From: an uncultured Psychroserpens sp.
Lineage (GTDB): Bacteria > Bacteroidota > Bacteroidia > Flavobacteriales > Flavobacteriaceae
NCBI RefSeq assembly: GCF_947500255.1
Contig: NZ_CANMRL010000002.1
Location: 434,001 to 498,000 of the forward strand
Length of the DNA: 64,000 bases
Direction of reading: 5' to 3'
A model generated the notes under the pieces. It saw nothing but the letters and a program-made list of their open reading frames with translations, was not told the DNA's origin and did not search any database. Positions 7,788 to 17,196 of the stretch are shown piece by piece. Both the position numbers and the translations under genes were made by a program. Positions within the stretch are counted from its first letter, which is position 1, and each line of letters opens with the position of its first letter.

Positions 7788-8531
7788 TTATTTTTTAATT
7801 AGAGATAAAATGATGTACAAGATGATAATTATTGGAATTGCTAAAAAATGCAAAACAGCCAATAGGATTATTGTTGAGACAATAAGCAGATATCTGAACT
7901 TATTATTAGCAAGACTAAAATCTTTAAATTTTAAAGCAAACAATTTAATATTTGAATTTAGTAGAAAACAACTTAACACAGTAAAAGCAATTAAAAACCA
8001 TTGATTCAAAATAAGAGTTGTAGCAAAACTGCTATTTTGAAACTCAATAATTAACGGCAAAGATAAAACGAGCAATGTATTTGCTGGAGTTGGTAAGCCT
8101 TTAAAATAGCTCTGTTGATCTTCATCAATATTAAATTTGGCTAGACGATATGCCGAAGCCAACGTAATACATAAACCTATGAGCGCAATAGGTGCTATAT
8201 GTAAATCGTTAAAGTTAAAGTTTGTATTCCACTCTTTTTGCGTGACCACCTCAGGAGCGTCAACACTCATTGCTATAAGCTTATACATAACAATACCAGG
8301 TACCAGTCCGCTAGTGACCATATCTGCCAACGAATCTAACTGTACGCCCAAAGCACTTTGCACATTGAGTTTTCTCGCTGCCAATCCATCAAAAAAATCA
8401 AAGAAAATACCAAGAAAAACAAAAGCTGATGCCGCAATAAAGTTATTGTGTACAGCAAAAATAACGGCAATACTTCCACAGAGTAAATTAAGTAAGGTGA
8501 TAAAATTAGGAATGTATTTTTTCACAGACAT
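7788..8531 (-). CDS. pssA: CDP-diacylglycerol-serine O-phosphatidyltransferase
   Basis: Makes phosphatidylserine, the precursor of phosphatidylethanolamine, in the inner membrane. The CDP-alcohol phosphotransferase signature is complete: D48-G49-x2-A-R53, then G62-x3-D66-x3-D70. The 247 residues contain about six to eight membrane segments, with an insertion around residues 90-110 (VTQKEWNTNFNFND). It heads a minus-strand run with terC, the LURP-like gene and the repeat protein, and diverges from the PorV-like gene. Confidence 0.92.
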   Translation of the reverse strand: MSVKKYIPNFITLLNLLCGSIAVIFAVHNNFIAASAFVFLGIFFDFFDGLAARKLNVQSALGVQLDSLADMVTSGLVPGIVMYKLIAMSVDAPEVVTQKEWNTNFNFNDLHIAPIALIGLCITLASAYRLAKFNIDEDQQSYFKGLPTPANTLLVLSLPLIIEFQNSSFATTLILNQWFLIAFTVLSCFLLNSNIKLFALKFKDFSLANNKFRYLLIVSTIILLAVLHFLAIPIIIILYIILSLIKK

Positions 8532-8630
8532 AAATAAGATTTGTGTAAAAATAGCAAACTATTTACGACAAACACAAAACAAGCACAATATCTAGTGTTA
8601 TTTACAGTTTAATAGGTGAAAAATAATGTG

Positions 8631-8638
8631 CATCTTTG
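8631..8638 (+). promoter_or_regulatory. -7 promoter element of the PorV-like gene
   Basis: CATCTTTG is one base off TAnnTTTG and is preceded at 19 bases by TTTA. It lies downstream of an upstream in-frame GTG (8616), which supports placing the real start codon at 8655. Confidence 0.4.
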
Positions 8639-8654
8639 TAAAAAATTTTTGCTG

Positions 8655-9719
8655 TTGAAAAAATACTTATTCATTGTCTCGACTTTGATTACTTTTTTTT
8701 GCACTGCTCAGACCAAATATTCAAATGAATTTTTAAATATTGGTGTGGATGCAGCTGCTCTAGGTATGAGTAATAGTGTGGTTTCCCATACTGCTGATGT
8801 GAATTCAGGGTATTGGAATCCTGCTGGATTAGTTCATCTTGAAGACAACCAATTAGCACTCTTACACTCGAGCTATTTTGCGAATATCGCCAACTATAAC
8901 TATATCGCTTTTGCTAAGCCTTTAGATGATAGAAGTGCTATTGCTTTGTCGCTTATAAGATTTGGAGTGGATGATATTTTAGATACCACGCAACTAATTG
9001 ATGATCAAGGAAACATTAATTATGATCGTGTGAGTTTATTCTCTACAGCAGATTATGCCTTAACTTTTTCTTATGCTAGAAAATTACCGCTCGATGGTTT
9101 AAGTTATGGTGTAAATGCGAAGTTAGTACGTCGTATTATTGGTGATTTTGCAAATTCTTGGGGATTTGGATTAGATGCAGGTATTCAGTTTGAAACTCGA
9201 AATGATTGGAAGTTTGGAATCATGGCAAGAGACATTACTACCACTTTTAATGCTTGGTCCTTTGATGACGATAAACTGGCAGATATTCAAAATGCTATAG
9301 AAGGACAAAACCAAACAGTTCCTGAAAAAACAGAACTTACTATTCCAAAATTGCAAATTGGAATTTCAAAGAAATTTATATTTCATTACGATTACTCTTT
9401 ATTAACATCATTTGATCTTAATGTAAGATTTGAAGAAAACAACGATATTGTATCTACATCTTTTGCCAGTGTAAATCCAGCGATAGGATTAGAATTTGGG
9501 TACACAGACCTCGTGTTCCTTAGAGCTGGAGTTGGTAATTTTCAAAATGAATTGCAAATTGATAATTCTGAAAACCTAACTTTTCAACCTAGTTTAGGGC
9601 TAGGTTTTAAATATAGAGGTATTCAATTGGATTATGCCTTTACGGATATTGGAGATCAAAGCGCTGCTTTATATTCAAATGTATTTTCATTAAAACTCGA
9701 TTTTAGTATCTTTAGATAG
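8655..9719 (+). CDS. PorV-like outer-membrane beta-barrel protein
   Basis: An outer-membrane protein of the PorV/PorQ (FadL-like) type associated with the type IX secretion system. I take the TTG at 8655 as start because it yields a clean signal peptide (MKKYLFIVSTLITFFCTAQ) and lies downstream of the likely promoter; the frame is open from a GTG at 8616. The mature N-terminus shows the family hallmark EFLNIGVDAAALGMSNS...NSGYWNPAGL. Repeated amphipathic strands and a C-terminal phenylalanine region (FSLKLDFSIF) follow. Which partner it serves (shuttling cargo, or a PorV2-like role) cannot be told. Its stop overlaps the lnt start. Confidence 0.85.
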   Translation: MKKYLFIVSTLITFFCTAQTKYSNEFLNIGVDAAALGMSNSVVSHTADVNSGYWNPAGLVHLEDNQLALLHSSYFANIANYNYIAFAKPLDDRSAIALSLIRFGVDDILDTTQLIDDQGNINYDRVSLFSTADYALTFSYARKLPLDGLSYGVNAKLVRRIIGDFANSWGFGLDAGIQFETRNDWKFGIMARDITTTFNAWSFDDDKLADIQNAIEGQNQTVPEKTELTIPKLQIGISKKFIFHYDYSLLTSFDLNVRFEENNDIVSTSFASVNPAIGLEFGYTDLVFLRAGVGNFQNELQIDNSENLTFQPSLGLGFKYRGIQLDYAFTDIGDQSAALYSNVFSLKLDFSIFR

Positions 9720-11311
9720 TGAACCGAATTTTACTCGTCATAATTTCAGGAATACTCTTAGCTTTAGGCTGGCCAACCTATGGGTTTCCATTACTACTTT
9801 TTATAGGATTTGTGCCACTCCTACTTGCCGAACGACGATTAAGGTTTTCTGATACTAAACGTAAAGGATTGGCCATATTTGGACTCGCCTATCTCGCTTT
9901 TTTTATTTGGAACATTACTACTACTAGCTGGTTAAGACATGCCAGTTTATTTGGCGCTTGTTTTGCTGTTTTTGTAAACACAGCACTTATGGCAACCTTG
10001 TTATTACTGTATCATAAGTATGCAAAAAGACAATCGCAAAACCGAGCACTATTGTTTTTAGTTGCACTCTGGATTAGCTTTGAAAAACTACATCTAGGAT
10101 GGGAATTTTCTTGGCCTTGGTTGAATTTGGGTAATGGTTTTTCAGAATTTATTACATGGATACAATGGTATGAGTATACAGGAACTTTTGGAGGCACTCT
10201 TTGGGTTTGGATATTGAACGTTATTGTTTTTAAAGGTGTACTCTCATATCAAAAAGAAAAATCTAAAGCAGTAGTAAAATCAACTTTACTGAAATGTGCT
10301 GCTCTTATTATTATTCCAATTGGGATTTCATTAGTCATCTATAACACCTATTCTCATAAAGGTGAGACTGTAAATATCATAGCGCTACAACCTAATATTG
10401 ATCCTTATTCTGAAAAGTATGACATGACCAATATGAAGTTTTTAGACCTGTTAAAAGAGCTTGCAGACTCGAAGATGACAGATTCTACAGATTTCGTCAT
10501 CGCTCCTGAAACATTTTTAGCAGAAAGCACACGTCTAAAGCAATTTGAAAACTCTTTATTGAGAAACAGGCTTGAAGGCTACGCTGCAAAACACCCAAAC
10601 ACGAACTTGCTTGTAGGCATATCATTTATTGACATATTTAAAGACAAGACTAAAGTGCGTTCGCAAACTAATCAATACAATACAACTACATGGTATGATG
10701 ATTATAACTCGGCTATTTTGATAAACACGTCGGATTCGATCCAACAATACAATAAATCAAAATTAGTTGTTGGTATTGAAAATTTCCCCTATCAAAGCGT
10801 ATTAAAACCAATTCTAGGTGATGTTATGATTGATCTTGGCGGTACAGTTGCTATGAAAACTACTCAAGATAATAGAGGTGTTTTTACATCATCAAATTCT
10901 AATTTTAAAGTAGGACCGATAATTTGTTATGAGTCTGTTTATGGTGAGTTTGTAACGGGTTATGTAAGAAATGATGCTAACTTCTTATCCATTATCACAA
11001 ATGATGCCTGGTGGAATGAAACACAAGGTCATAAGCAACATTTGAGTTATGCACGATTAAGGGCTATAGAAACGCGCAGAGATATTGCTAGAAGTGCAAA
11101 TACTGGTATTTCTGCAATTATAAATGCTAAAGGTGAGATTACTAGCAGTCTAGCCTACAATGAAAAGGGTGCTTTATCTGGTCAAATTACCACTAATGAC
11201 CACATTACATTTTATGTTAAGGCAGGAGATTATATTGCCAGAATTAGCATTTTCATTTTAATCTTTGTCTTCTTGATTGGTTTTTTCCGAAGGAAAAAGG
11301 AAAAGTACTAA
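9719..11311 (+). CDS. lnt: Apolipoprotein N-acyltransferase
   Basis: Inner-membrane enzyme adding the third acyl chain to the N-terminal cysteine of lipoproteins. At 530 residues it has about six N-terminal membrane segments, a nitrilase-like periplasmic domain and a last membrane helix before RRKKEKY. The catalytic triad is visible as Glu264 (IAPETFL), Lys346 (YNKSKLVVG) and Cys403 (PIICYESVYGE). The start is GTG, overlapping the preceding stop codon by one base, so translation is probably coupled to the PorV-like gene. Confidence 0.93.
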   Translation: MNRILLVIISGILLALGWPTYGFPLLLFIGFVPLLLAERRLRFSDTKRKGLAIFGLAYLAFFIWNITTTSWLRHASLFGACFAVFVNTALMATLLLLYHKYAKRQSQNRALLFLVALWISFEKLHLGWEFSWPWLNLGNGFSEFITWIQWYEYTGTFGGTLWVWILNVIVFKGVLSYQKEKSKAVVKSTLLKCAALIIIPIGISLVIYNTYSHKGETVNIIALQPNIDPYSEKYDMTNMKFLDLLKELADSKMTDSTDFVIAPETFLAESTRLKQFENSLLRNRLEGYAAKHPNTNLLVGISFIDIFKDKTKVRSQTNQYNTTTWYDDYNSAILINTSDSIQQYNKSKLVVGIENFPYQSVLKPILGDVMIDLGGTVAMKTTQDNRGVFTSSNSNFKVGPIICYESVYGEFVTGYVRNDANFLSIITNDAWWNETQGHKQHLSYARLRAIETRRDIARSANTGISAIINAKGEITSSLAYNEKGALSGQITTNDHITFYVKAGDYIARISIFILIFVFLIGFFRRKKEKY

Positions 11312-11321
11312 TGACTACTAT

Positions 11322-12716
11322 TTATTGTCCTCTATAATATAAAATAGTACTTAGTGTTTTTACGATAATATTTATATCTAAGAAAACACTTCTGTGCTTA
11401 ATATAAAATAAATCGTATTGCAATTTTGTGAGGCTATCGTCTACAGATGAGCCGTAGCGAGTGTTGACTTGAGCCCAACCAGTAAGTCCTGGTTTTACAA
11501 TATGTCGTGTTTCATAGAAAGGAATGATTCGAGAGAGTTCATTTACAAAAAATGGACGTTCGGGTCGAGGTCCAATTATACTCATATCTCCTCTCAACAC
11601 GTTAATAAATTGAGGAATCTCGTCAATGCGTGAGCGTCTTAAAAACATACCAAATTTTGTGATTCTAGAGTCATTTTTCTGAGCCCATTTTGCACCACTT
11701 GTTTCGGCATTGACAATCATACTGCGAAGTTTGACGATTTGAAATAGCTTTCCATTTTGGCCAACACGCTCTTGAAAATAAAAGAGAGGTCCTTTATTGG
11801 CAATCAAATTTCCAATGAAAATAATTGGTAAAATACACAAGCCAAAAACCAAACCTAATATAGAAAAGAAAATATCAAAAGTTCTGTGAAAGAAGAGATA
11901 CAACGTATTTTGGTTACTTCTACTAAAAGGGAAATATTTATAAAAGTCTTTTCCCACAAATTGAATTGGGACACGATATGTGATTTCTTCAAATACTTGT
12001 GTATATTCTCGTATCGTAAATCCTTGATCTAAAAGCGTTATGAGATCGTGATATATTTCTGGAGTTATGGTTTCAGAATTATAACTAGCAATCAATATTT
12101 CAGAAATTTTTTCTTTCTTGATCACGTTCATTAACTCATTAGATTCAAACTCTTTTAAACCTTTGAATTTAATTGGTGATTCAGATTCTGTTTCAGAATT
12201 AATAAAACCTACAATCTTATAATTTGGATCTGATTGATTAAGCGGCTTAATAATGTTTTCAATATTAGAAATTTCTCCTACTAGCAGTACTTTTTTATAA
12301 AACCTAGGTGACGATATAAATACAATGTAAGCCCATCTCCAAAGAAAAATCGTTGTGATAATGATCAAATAAAAATAAACGATTTGTAATCTTTGTTCTG
12401 GAAGAAAAGGCGTCAATACTGGTGTCAACAAATAAAATAGTACAGTTGTAGATGCGGTTAATACTATGTTTCTGAATGTGACATCTAACTTACTGGACTT
12501 TTGAAGGTCATAAATTTCAAAGATAGTTCCAAAAACGGTAATATATATTGCTAAAACAATGAGCGGAACAATATTTTCTTGAGAAATAGTTAGGTAATCA
12601 TAATCGACACATTGTTCAAGAACATACAAACCTAAAAGAACAAGACAAACATCTAAAATTCGCAACAATATCTTACGTTCTGAAATCTCGAAATGTATAT
12701 CTTTTTTACGACTCAT
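11322..12716 (-). CDS. Polyprenyl glycosylphosphotransferase (WcaJ-type, long form)
   Basis: Starts a repeat unit by moving a sugar 1-phosphate from a nucleotide sugar to undecaprenyl phosphate. The 464 residues contain N-terminal membrane segments, a Rossmann-like CoA-binding-3 domain (KVLLVGEISNIENIIKPL, around residues 140-240), a membrane hairpin and the catalytic Bac_transf domain: FQERVGQNGKLFQIVKLRSM, RRSRIDEIPQFINVLRGDMS, IGPRPERP. Sugar specificity (usually glucose or galactose for the long form) is not readable. It is the last gene of the locus, convergent with lnt, and a second short initiating transferase lies at the other end. Confidence 0.93.
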   Translation of the reverse strand: MSRKKDIHFEISERKILLRILDVCLVLLGLYVLEQCVDYDYLTISQENIVPLIVLAIYITVFGTIFEIYDLQKSSKLDVTFRNIVLTASTTVLFYLLTPVLTPFLPEQRLQIVYFYLIIITTIFLWRWAYIVFISSPRFYKKVLLVGEISNIENIIKPLNQSDPNYKIVGFINSETESESPIKFKGLKEFESNELMNVIKKEKISEILIASYNSETITPEIYHDLITLLDQGFTIREYTQVFEEITYRVPIQFVGKDFYKYFPFSRSNQNTLYLFFHRTFDIFFSILGLVFGLCILPIIFIGNLIANKGPLFYFQERVGQNGKLFQIVKLRSMIVNAETSGAKWAQKNDSRITKFGMFLRRSRIDEIPQFINVLRGDMSIIGPRPERPFFVNELSRIIPFYETRHIVKPGLTGWAQVNTRYGSSVDDSLTKLQYDLFYIKHRSVFLDINIIVKTLSTILYYRGQ

Positions 12717-12773
12717 TAGTTTGTTAGGGTGTTGTGTAAATATAATAATTAATGTGTGTTTTTAACACTTACC

Positions 12774-13784
12774 TTATTTTAAGATATCAAACCATTTTTT
12801 TTTGACATGGTTCCAATCTAGTTGTTCTACTTTATCTCTCGCATTTTTGATCATTACTTTTCGGGTTTCTTCAGCATTCATCACGGTTATTATAGCATTT
12901 ACCATTTGAGTAACATCATTAGGTTTTACCAAGTAACCCTCATGATTATTTTCAATCAAATAGGGCATTCCACCAACATTAGTAGATACAACTGCCAGCC
13001 CTAAAGCCATAGCTTCAATAACGCTAAGAGGCATATTATCAAAATTGGTTGTATTTAAAAATATATTATAGTCTTTTGAGAGTTCTATCCATTCTTTCTT
13101 TTTTAACTTCCCTGTAAATCTCACCTCTAAGTTCTCTTCTTTAACCATATCTTTAACTGTCCCAAAAGTACCATCGCTATCAGGCCCTACCATACATAAT
13201 TTGGCATTTGGGTACTTATCTTTTAAAGACTTAAAAACTTTGATGGCTAGTTGAGGATTATATAACTTTGAAAAAGAGCGTACCCATAGTAGTCGAGGCA
13301 TATCAAATTCTTTAATAGAGAAGTTATACTCTTTAATCTCTAGCGTATTAGGAATATGAATAACACGCTTAAAACCATGTTGTTCAAATGCATTTTTAAG
13401 ATAAGTTGATGGCGCTATATTATATACTGCATTTTTAAAGATTTTTTGACTCATCTTAGGATGAGATGTTAATCGAGACGGAAGGTTTCCTCCATGCAAG
13501 ATAGGTATATAATCTAATTTTAAAAGTCGGCATATTTGGCTCACAATAAATGCATAATAGTAGTTTTGTGTACTGTACGTATCGATTAGTACTTTCTCCA
13601 CTTTCCTACTATAGAAAACAACTTTATAAATCATGTGCAGCAACCTCATTATTTTATTATTATAACTAGACGCATAAAACACCGTGATCCCTTCTTTTGC
13701 AAGTAAGTCCCCTAGAATACTTATGTAAGACACATTACTATTGGTCTTGTTTAATTTGTTTCCTATGTATAGGATTTTTTTCAT
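12774..13784 (-). CDS. Glycosyltransferase family 4
   Basis: A GT-B fold retaining glycosyltransferase of 336 residues. The donor-site signature near the C-terminus is NTTNFDNMPLSVIEAMALGL followed by VVSTNVGGMPYLIENN, and the mid-domain strand RLLWVRSFSKLYNPQLAIKVF opens the C-terminal Rossmann half. A cytoplasmic, membrane-associated role adding one sugar to the lipid-linked unit is inferred. Its first 47 bases overlap the 3' end of the upstream O-antigen ligase-like gene in another frame, so the two are co-translated. Confidence 0.9.
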   Translation of the reverse strand: MKKILYIGNKLNKTNSNVSYISILGDLLAKEGITVFYASSYNNKIMRLLHMIYKVVFYSRKVEKVLIDTYSTQNYYYAFIVSQICRLLKLDYIPILHGGNLPSRLTSHPKMSQKIFKNAVYNIAPSTYLKNAFEQHGFKRVIHIPNTLEIKEYNFSIKEFDMPRLLWVRSFSKLYNPQLAIKVFKSLKDKYPNAKLCMVGPDSDGTFGTVKDMVKEENLEVRFTGKLKKKEWIELSKDYNIFLNTTNFDNMPLSVIEAMALGLAVVSTNVGGMPYLIENNHEGYLVKPNDVTQMVNAIITVMNAEETRKVMIKNARDKVEQLDWNHVKKKWFDILK

Positions 13785-15099
13785 TTGTGATGTTTAAAAG
13801 TGCGAGTGCATACATAAATGATGGTGCTGCAATTCGCATTCCTGAGTGATTGATAGTTGCAAACCAAAAACTTAAAAAAGCATAGAACAGAAGGTTTTTT
13901 CTGTTTTTCCCGCGATAAGCTAATGGCGTAAAGATCAAAATTAGTAAAATGAGTATTCCTAAAATACCATGCTCAGACATTAATCGACCAACCTCGTTAT
14001 GTGATGGTAATCCTGTACCATCTCTTTCGGCTCGTAAATCTTTCGTTTTATTAACACCAACACCTAAAAACGGACTGTCTTGAAACCCTTCTAATTCTTC
14101 TATAAAAAGGGTAATTCTACCTGATGTAATATCTTGTTTTTCTCTACCAAGAGCATCTTGATTTGCATAGCGTTTATCAATAAGACCAAAGGTTAGGTTA
14201 CTACTTATAACCCATGTGACAATAACGGCAACAACAAACAGTGCAAATGATGTAATAATTTGGTTTTTTTGTTTTAAAGTAGATTTAAAGAACAAACTCC
14301 ATAAAAAAGCGAGAATAACAATAATTGCCGCAACTACACCTCCTCGGCTAAATGTAATAATGGCTCTAAATGTCATCGCTGCAAGAATAGTAACATTAAG
14401 GATTTTAAGAATTAGCGAAGGAGATTTTAGAAAGAATCTAACCACCATCACAAACATACCCATACCTAAAACGGTAGCTACTTGATTGGGACCAAATCCA
14501 CCAGAGGTAGCAGCATTAGATGCTGTTCCAGACAATGTTTCTTTAATACTAGGGTTGTATAAAAACAGATAAGTTGTTGTCGAAATTAAAGGGAGGGAAA
14601 TATACTTGACTATTCGTATCAGATCTTTACTAGACACTTTTCTATCGTAGCAAAACAATGCCGCCACACCCAAACAAACCGGACCACTCAATACAAAAGC
14701 TACACTGGTTCTAAAATTAGCATTATAACTCAAAGTTACAGAAGCAACGAGAATAGCTGGCACGAGTAAAATGAGATACAAAAAGTAAGGGTATCCCTTT
14801 CCTGAAATGCCTTTATAAACCATCCCAATAATCATAAATAGAATGATTAAATATTTAGCAGATTCATATGCCAAGCTACTTTTAGTCATTCTAAAAAACA
14901 CCTCAATACCAACAAAGTAAGCACATGCTAATAAGACATTAATGACTTTATCTTTACTTGGACCAAAAACTATCTTAATTAAAAAATAGAAGATAAGACC
15001 AACAAAGAAGAATTTTGCTGTAGCATTAAAAGTAAAAATTACAAAAGCGAGTGCTATATGGAGTAGAACCAACCCTATGTACGTATCATTTTTACTCAC
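13738..15099 (-). CDS. O-antigen ligase/polymerase-like membrane protein
   Basis: A 453-residue polytopic protein with roughly twelve membrane segments and the large periplasmic loop of the Wzy/WaaL superfamily. The loop carries FLGVGVNKTKDLRAERD and the H-N...E-x-G pattern SHNEVGRLMSEHGILG. Such proteins either polymerise undecaprenyl-linked repeat units (Wzy) or ligate chains to an acceptor (WaaL), and sequence alone does not separate the two. With an ABC exporter in the same locus, a ligase role deserves consideration. It overlaps the following glycosyltransferase by 47 bases. Confidence 0.85.
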   Translation of the reverse strand: MSKNDTYIGLVLLHIALAFVIFTFNATAKFFFVGLIFYFLIKIVFGPSKDKVINVLLACAYFVGIEVFFRMTKSSLAYESAKYLIILFMIIGMVYKGISGKGYPYFLYLILLVPAILVASVTLSYNANFRTSVAFVLSGPVCLGVAALFCYDRKVSSKDLIRIVKYISLPLISTTTYLFLYNPSIKETLSGTASNAATSGGFGPNQVATVLGMGMFVMVVRFFLKSPSLILKILNVTILAAMTFRAIITFSRGGVVAAIIVILAFLWSLFFKSTLKQKNQIITSFALFVVAVIVTWVISSNLTFGLIDKRYANQDALGREKQDITSGRITLFIEELEGFQDSPFLGVGVNKTKDLRAERDGTGLPSHNEVGRLMSEHGILGILILLILIFTPLAYRGKNRKNLLFYAFLSFWFATINHSGMRIAAPSFMYALALLNITNEKNPIHRKQIKQDQ

Positions 15100-15144
15100 T
15101 TTCCATTCTATTATTACAATTTATATACTCCAATGACCAACTAC

Positions 15145-15960
15145 TTAAGACGTAAACATTTCTTTGTAATTGTTAAGAGGGAATTTGTATTTATAACTTT
15201 TATTCAACACAAATAGTAAAAAATGGATTAGGAAAACTGGAGTAAACGGACGGAGTCTATTTAAAAATAGATCATACGTTTTATTCGAGTAATTAGTTAC
15301 CAGAAAAGGAACAGAAGAACGATTGAGGTAATAATTATCTACTTTACTCATATTAACCTTTACAGTATCTATAAAAGAGTTATAAATGATTTTCTTTTCC
15401 GTTTTATTAATCTGATAAAGTTCTACAACAGAAAGCGGAATATCATTTCCTTCTTCATGTATCGTAATTCCTTTTGACACATCTATAAGCACCCATTTAT
15501 TATAATCTTTGGAGAAAATTTCATTAACTGAATGCCCACCATATTTTCTATTGAAAGGAATAGTGGTTACTCCCCATTCTTTTACCTTGATATCATTTAT
15601 GACACAAAAATTATTAAACACCTGTGCCATATCACTGCACACACCACCATCTCCAGCCAACATTGATTTAAGCACCTCATCAGATGACAAGCTCAACCCT
15701 CGTCCTCCTTTAATGTTCTCTAACAACCATACTGAAATTTGAATAGCAACATCTAAATCAGCATTTGGTTTTCCGTTTTTAAATATTTCTTCATTCACCT
15801 TGTGATAAATTTCAGGAATATCTTGTTTTTTGTTGATACGATTATAATTGTCTATTTCGGTTTGAGATTCTGATGAATTCTTAGACAATAATTTAAATCT
15901 AGTATAGTATAACAAAGGGTGTCTTTTAATAAACCATTTTATTTTTTTCTTTAATCCCAA
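15145..15960 (-). CDS. Transglutaminase-like cysteine peptidase-fold protein
   Basis: A 271-residue protein without a signal peptide, with a complete transglutaminase-superfamily triad: Cys108 in GVCSDMAQVF, His143 in GGHSVNEIF, Asp160 in KWVLIDVSKG. The superfamily includes peptidases, amidases and true transglutaminases, and the substrate is not evident. Residues 220-271 form a hydrophobic/basic tail. Its place between the O-antigen ligase-like gene and a run of glycosyltransferases suggests a role in glycan maturation or in modifying an amino-acid substituent, as inference only. Confidence 0.82.
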   Translation of the reverse strand: MGLKKKIKWFIKRHPLLYYTRFKLLSKNSSESQTEIDNYNRINKKQDIPEIYHKVNEEIFKNGKPNADLDVAIQISVWLLENIKGGRGLSLSSDEVLKSMLAGDGGVCSDMAQVFNNFCVINDIKVKEWGVTTIPFNRKYGGHSVNEIFSKDYNKWVLIDVSKGITIHEEGNDIPLSVVELYQINKTEKKIIYNSFIDTVKVNMSKVDNYYLNRSSVPFLVTNYSNKTYDLFLNRLRPFTPVFLIHFLLFVLNKSYKYKFPLNNYKEMFTS

Positions 15961-16068
15961 TTCAATAAGTAATTAATTAACATGCTAAATGTAAGTAAAA
16001 TTTAATTTCTATTAAGAATAATCAACATAATGTTATTCAATTAGTTGAATCCAATGAGGTGTTCAAAA

Positions 16069-17196
16069 TCAAACTTTATCTTCAACCAAACTTTTTATTC
16101 GATTGTTGTAATGCAAAAACGTAAAACGCTCTGCTATTTCTATATTATTTTTATTTATTCTTTCATAATCAGCATCATCAAAAGAAAACAGTTCTCTTAT
16201 AGCTTGGGCAACTGTTTTAGATGTTATTTCTGATAATACTATTCCGTTGTCACCAGTCTTAATATAATGACCAATTGACGATATATTGGATACGACAGGA
16301 AGACATTTAAAGTTTATAGCTTCAGCAATAACTTTAGGAAATCCTTCAGATGCTGTAGTAGGCATCAAAAACACATGAGATGATTTGTAAATATCGTGTA
16401 CTTGCTTTCGAGGTAAAAATCCGTGAAATTGAAAACTAATATCAGAGCTTTGAGCCAATGACTTGAAATAATCAACCTCAACACCGTTTCCTACAAGGTG
16501 AACTTGATCTACACGCGATCGTTCTTGAGGCGACAATAATAGAAAGGCTTTAATAATACGTTCTACGCCTTTTTCTCTTTCCAATCGTCCCACATAACAA
16601 AACGATATTTTTCCATTCAAAGATTTCAAAACTGTTTTCCCTACTTCTACATCTTCTACTGTTAAACATGGGTTTTCAAAAGACAAACAATGCTTAGGCT
16701 GTTGTTCCCACATACCATTTATCGTAACAGGTCTTGATTGGCGCTTAAGCATCCAACGTTGTATAGCATAACCTATTGGTGCGTTTTTCTGATTCCAATT
16801 TCCTGCATATTTAAACCAACCTTTCTTTTTGGATAATAATGTTAAATACGGAATTAAAAATACACCTATCCCTGTAGGAGTTCTTAACTGAAAGCAATCT
16901 ACTTTTTTTAGAACAGAATTTACAGTTTTTAAAACTCTAGGTGCCTTAAAGATCACATTAAATTTAGCCTTAATTGTCTGTCCTCCAACTGATGGCATCG
17001 CCACAAATTTCACCTTATCAGAATTGTAAGGTAAAGCACTTGGAGGTGGCATCTCGTCATAAAGCATTGCGACATGATAAATTTCATCAAATATCTTCAG
17101 TAGATGATTAATTTCAGTAATTGTTGGTCCCCAACCCACTATGGTGCCATCGGCCATTAAATAATGTTCTGTATGCGATATAATTGCTAGTTTCAT
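16069..17196 (-). CDS. Glycosyltransferase family 4
   Basis: A GT-B transferase of 375 residues. Its N-terminal half is less conserved (MKLAIISHTEHYLMADGTIVG). The C-terminal GT1 domain starts with ISFCYVGRLEREKGVERIIK, contains HGFLPRKQVHDIYKSSHVFL and the donor-binding motif PTTASEGFPKVIAEAINF. No membrane segment is visible. It abuts the upstream glycosyltransferase gene by one base (stop/start overlap), implying coupled expression. The 108 bases after its stop hold nothing I recognise. Confidence 0.92.
   Translation of the reverse strand: MKLAIISHTEHYLMADGTIVGWGPTITEINHLLKIFDEIYHVAMLYDEMPPPSALPYNSDKVKFVAMPSVGGQTIKAKFNVIFKAPRVLKTVNSVLKKVDCFQLRTPTGIGVFLIPYLTLLSKKKGWFKYAGNWNQKNAPIGYAIQRWMLKRQSRPVTINGMWEQQPKHCLSFENPCLTVEDVEVGKTVLKSLNGKISFCYVGRLEREKGVERIIKAFLLLSPQERSRVDQVHLVGNGVEVDYFKSLAQSSDISFQFHGFLPRKQVHDIYKSSHVFLMPTTASEGFPKVIAEAINFKCLPVVSNISSIGHYIKTGDNGIVLSEITSKTVAQAIRELFSFDDADYERINKNNIEIAERFTFLHYNNRIKSLVEDKV

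Noticed and set aside
8137-8595. Open frame of 152 codons on the plus strand
   Set aside because: It lies antisense to pssA, whose catalytic motif is complete. The plus-strand translation shows no family features.
8616-8654. Upstream GTG start for the PorV-like gene
   Set aside because: It would add 13 residues before a complete signal peptide and would place the likely -7 promoter element inside the coding region.
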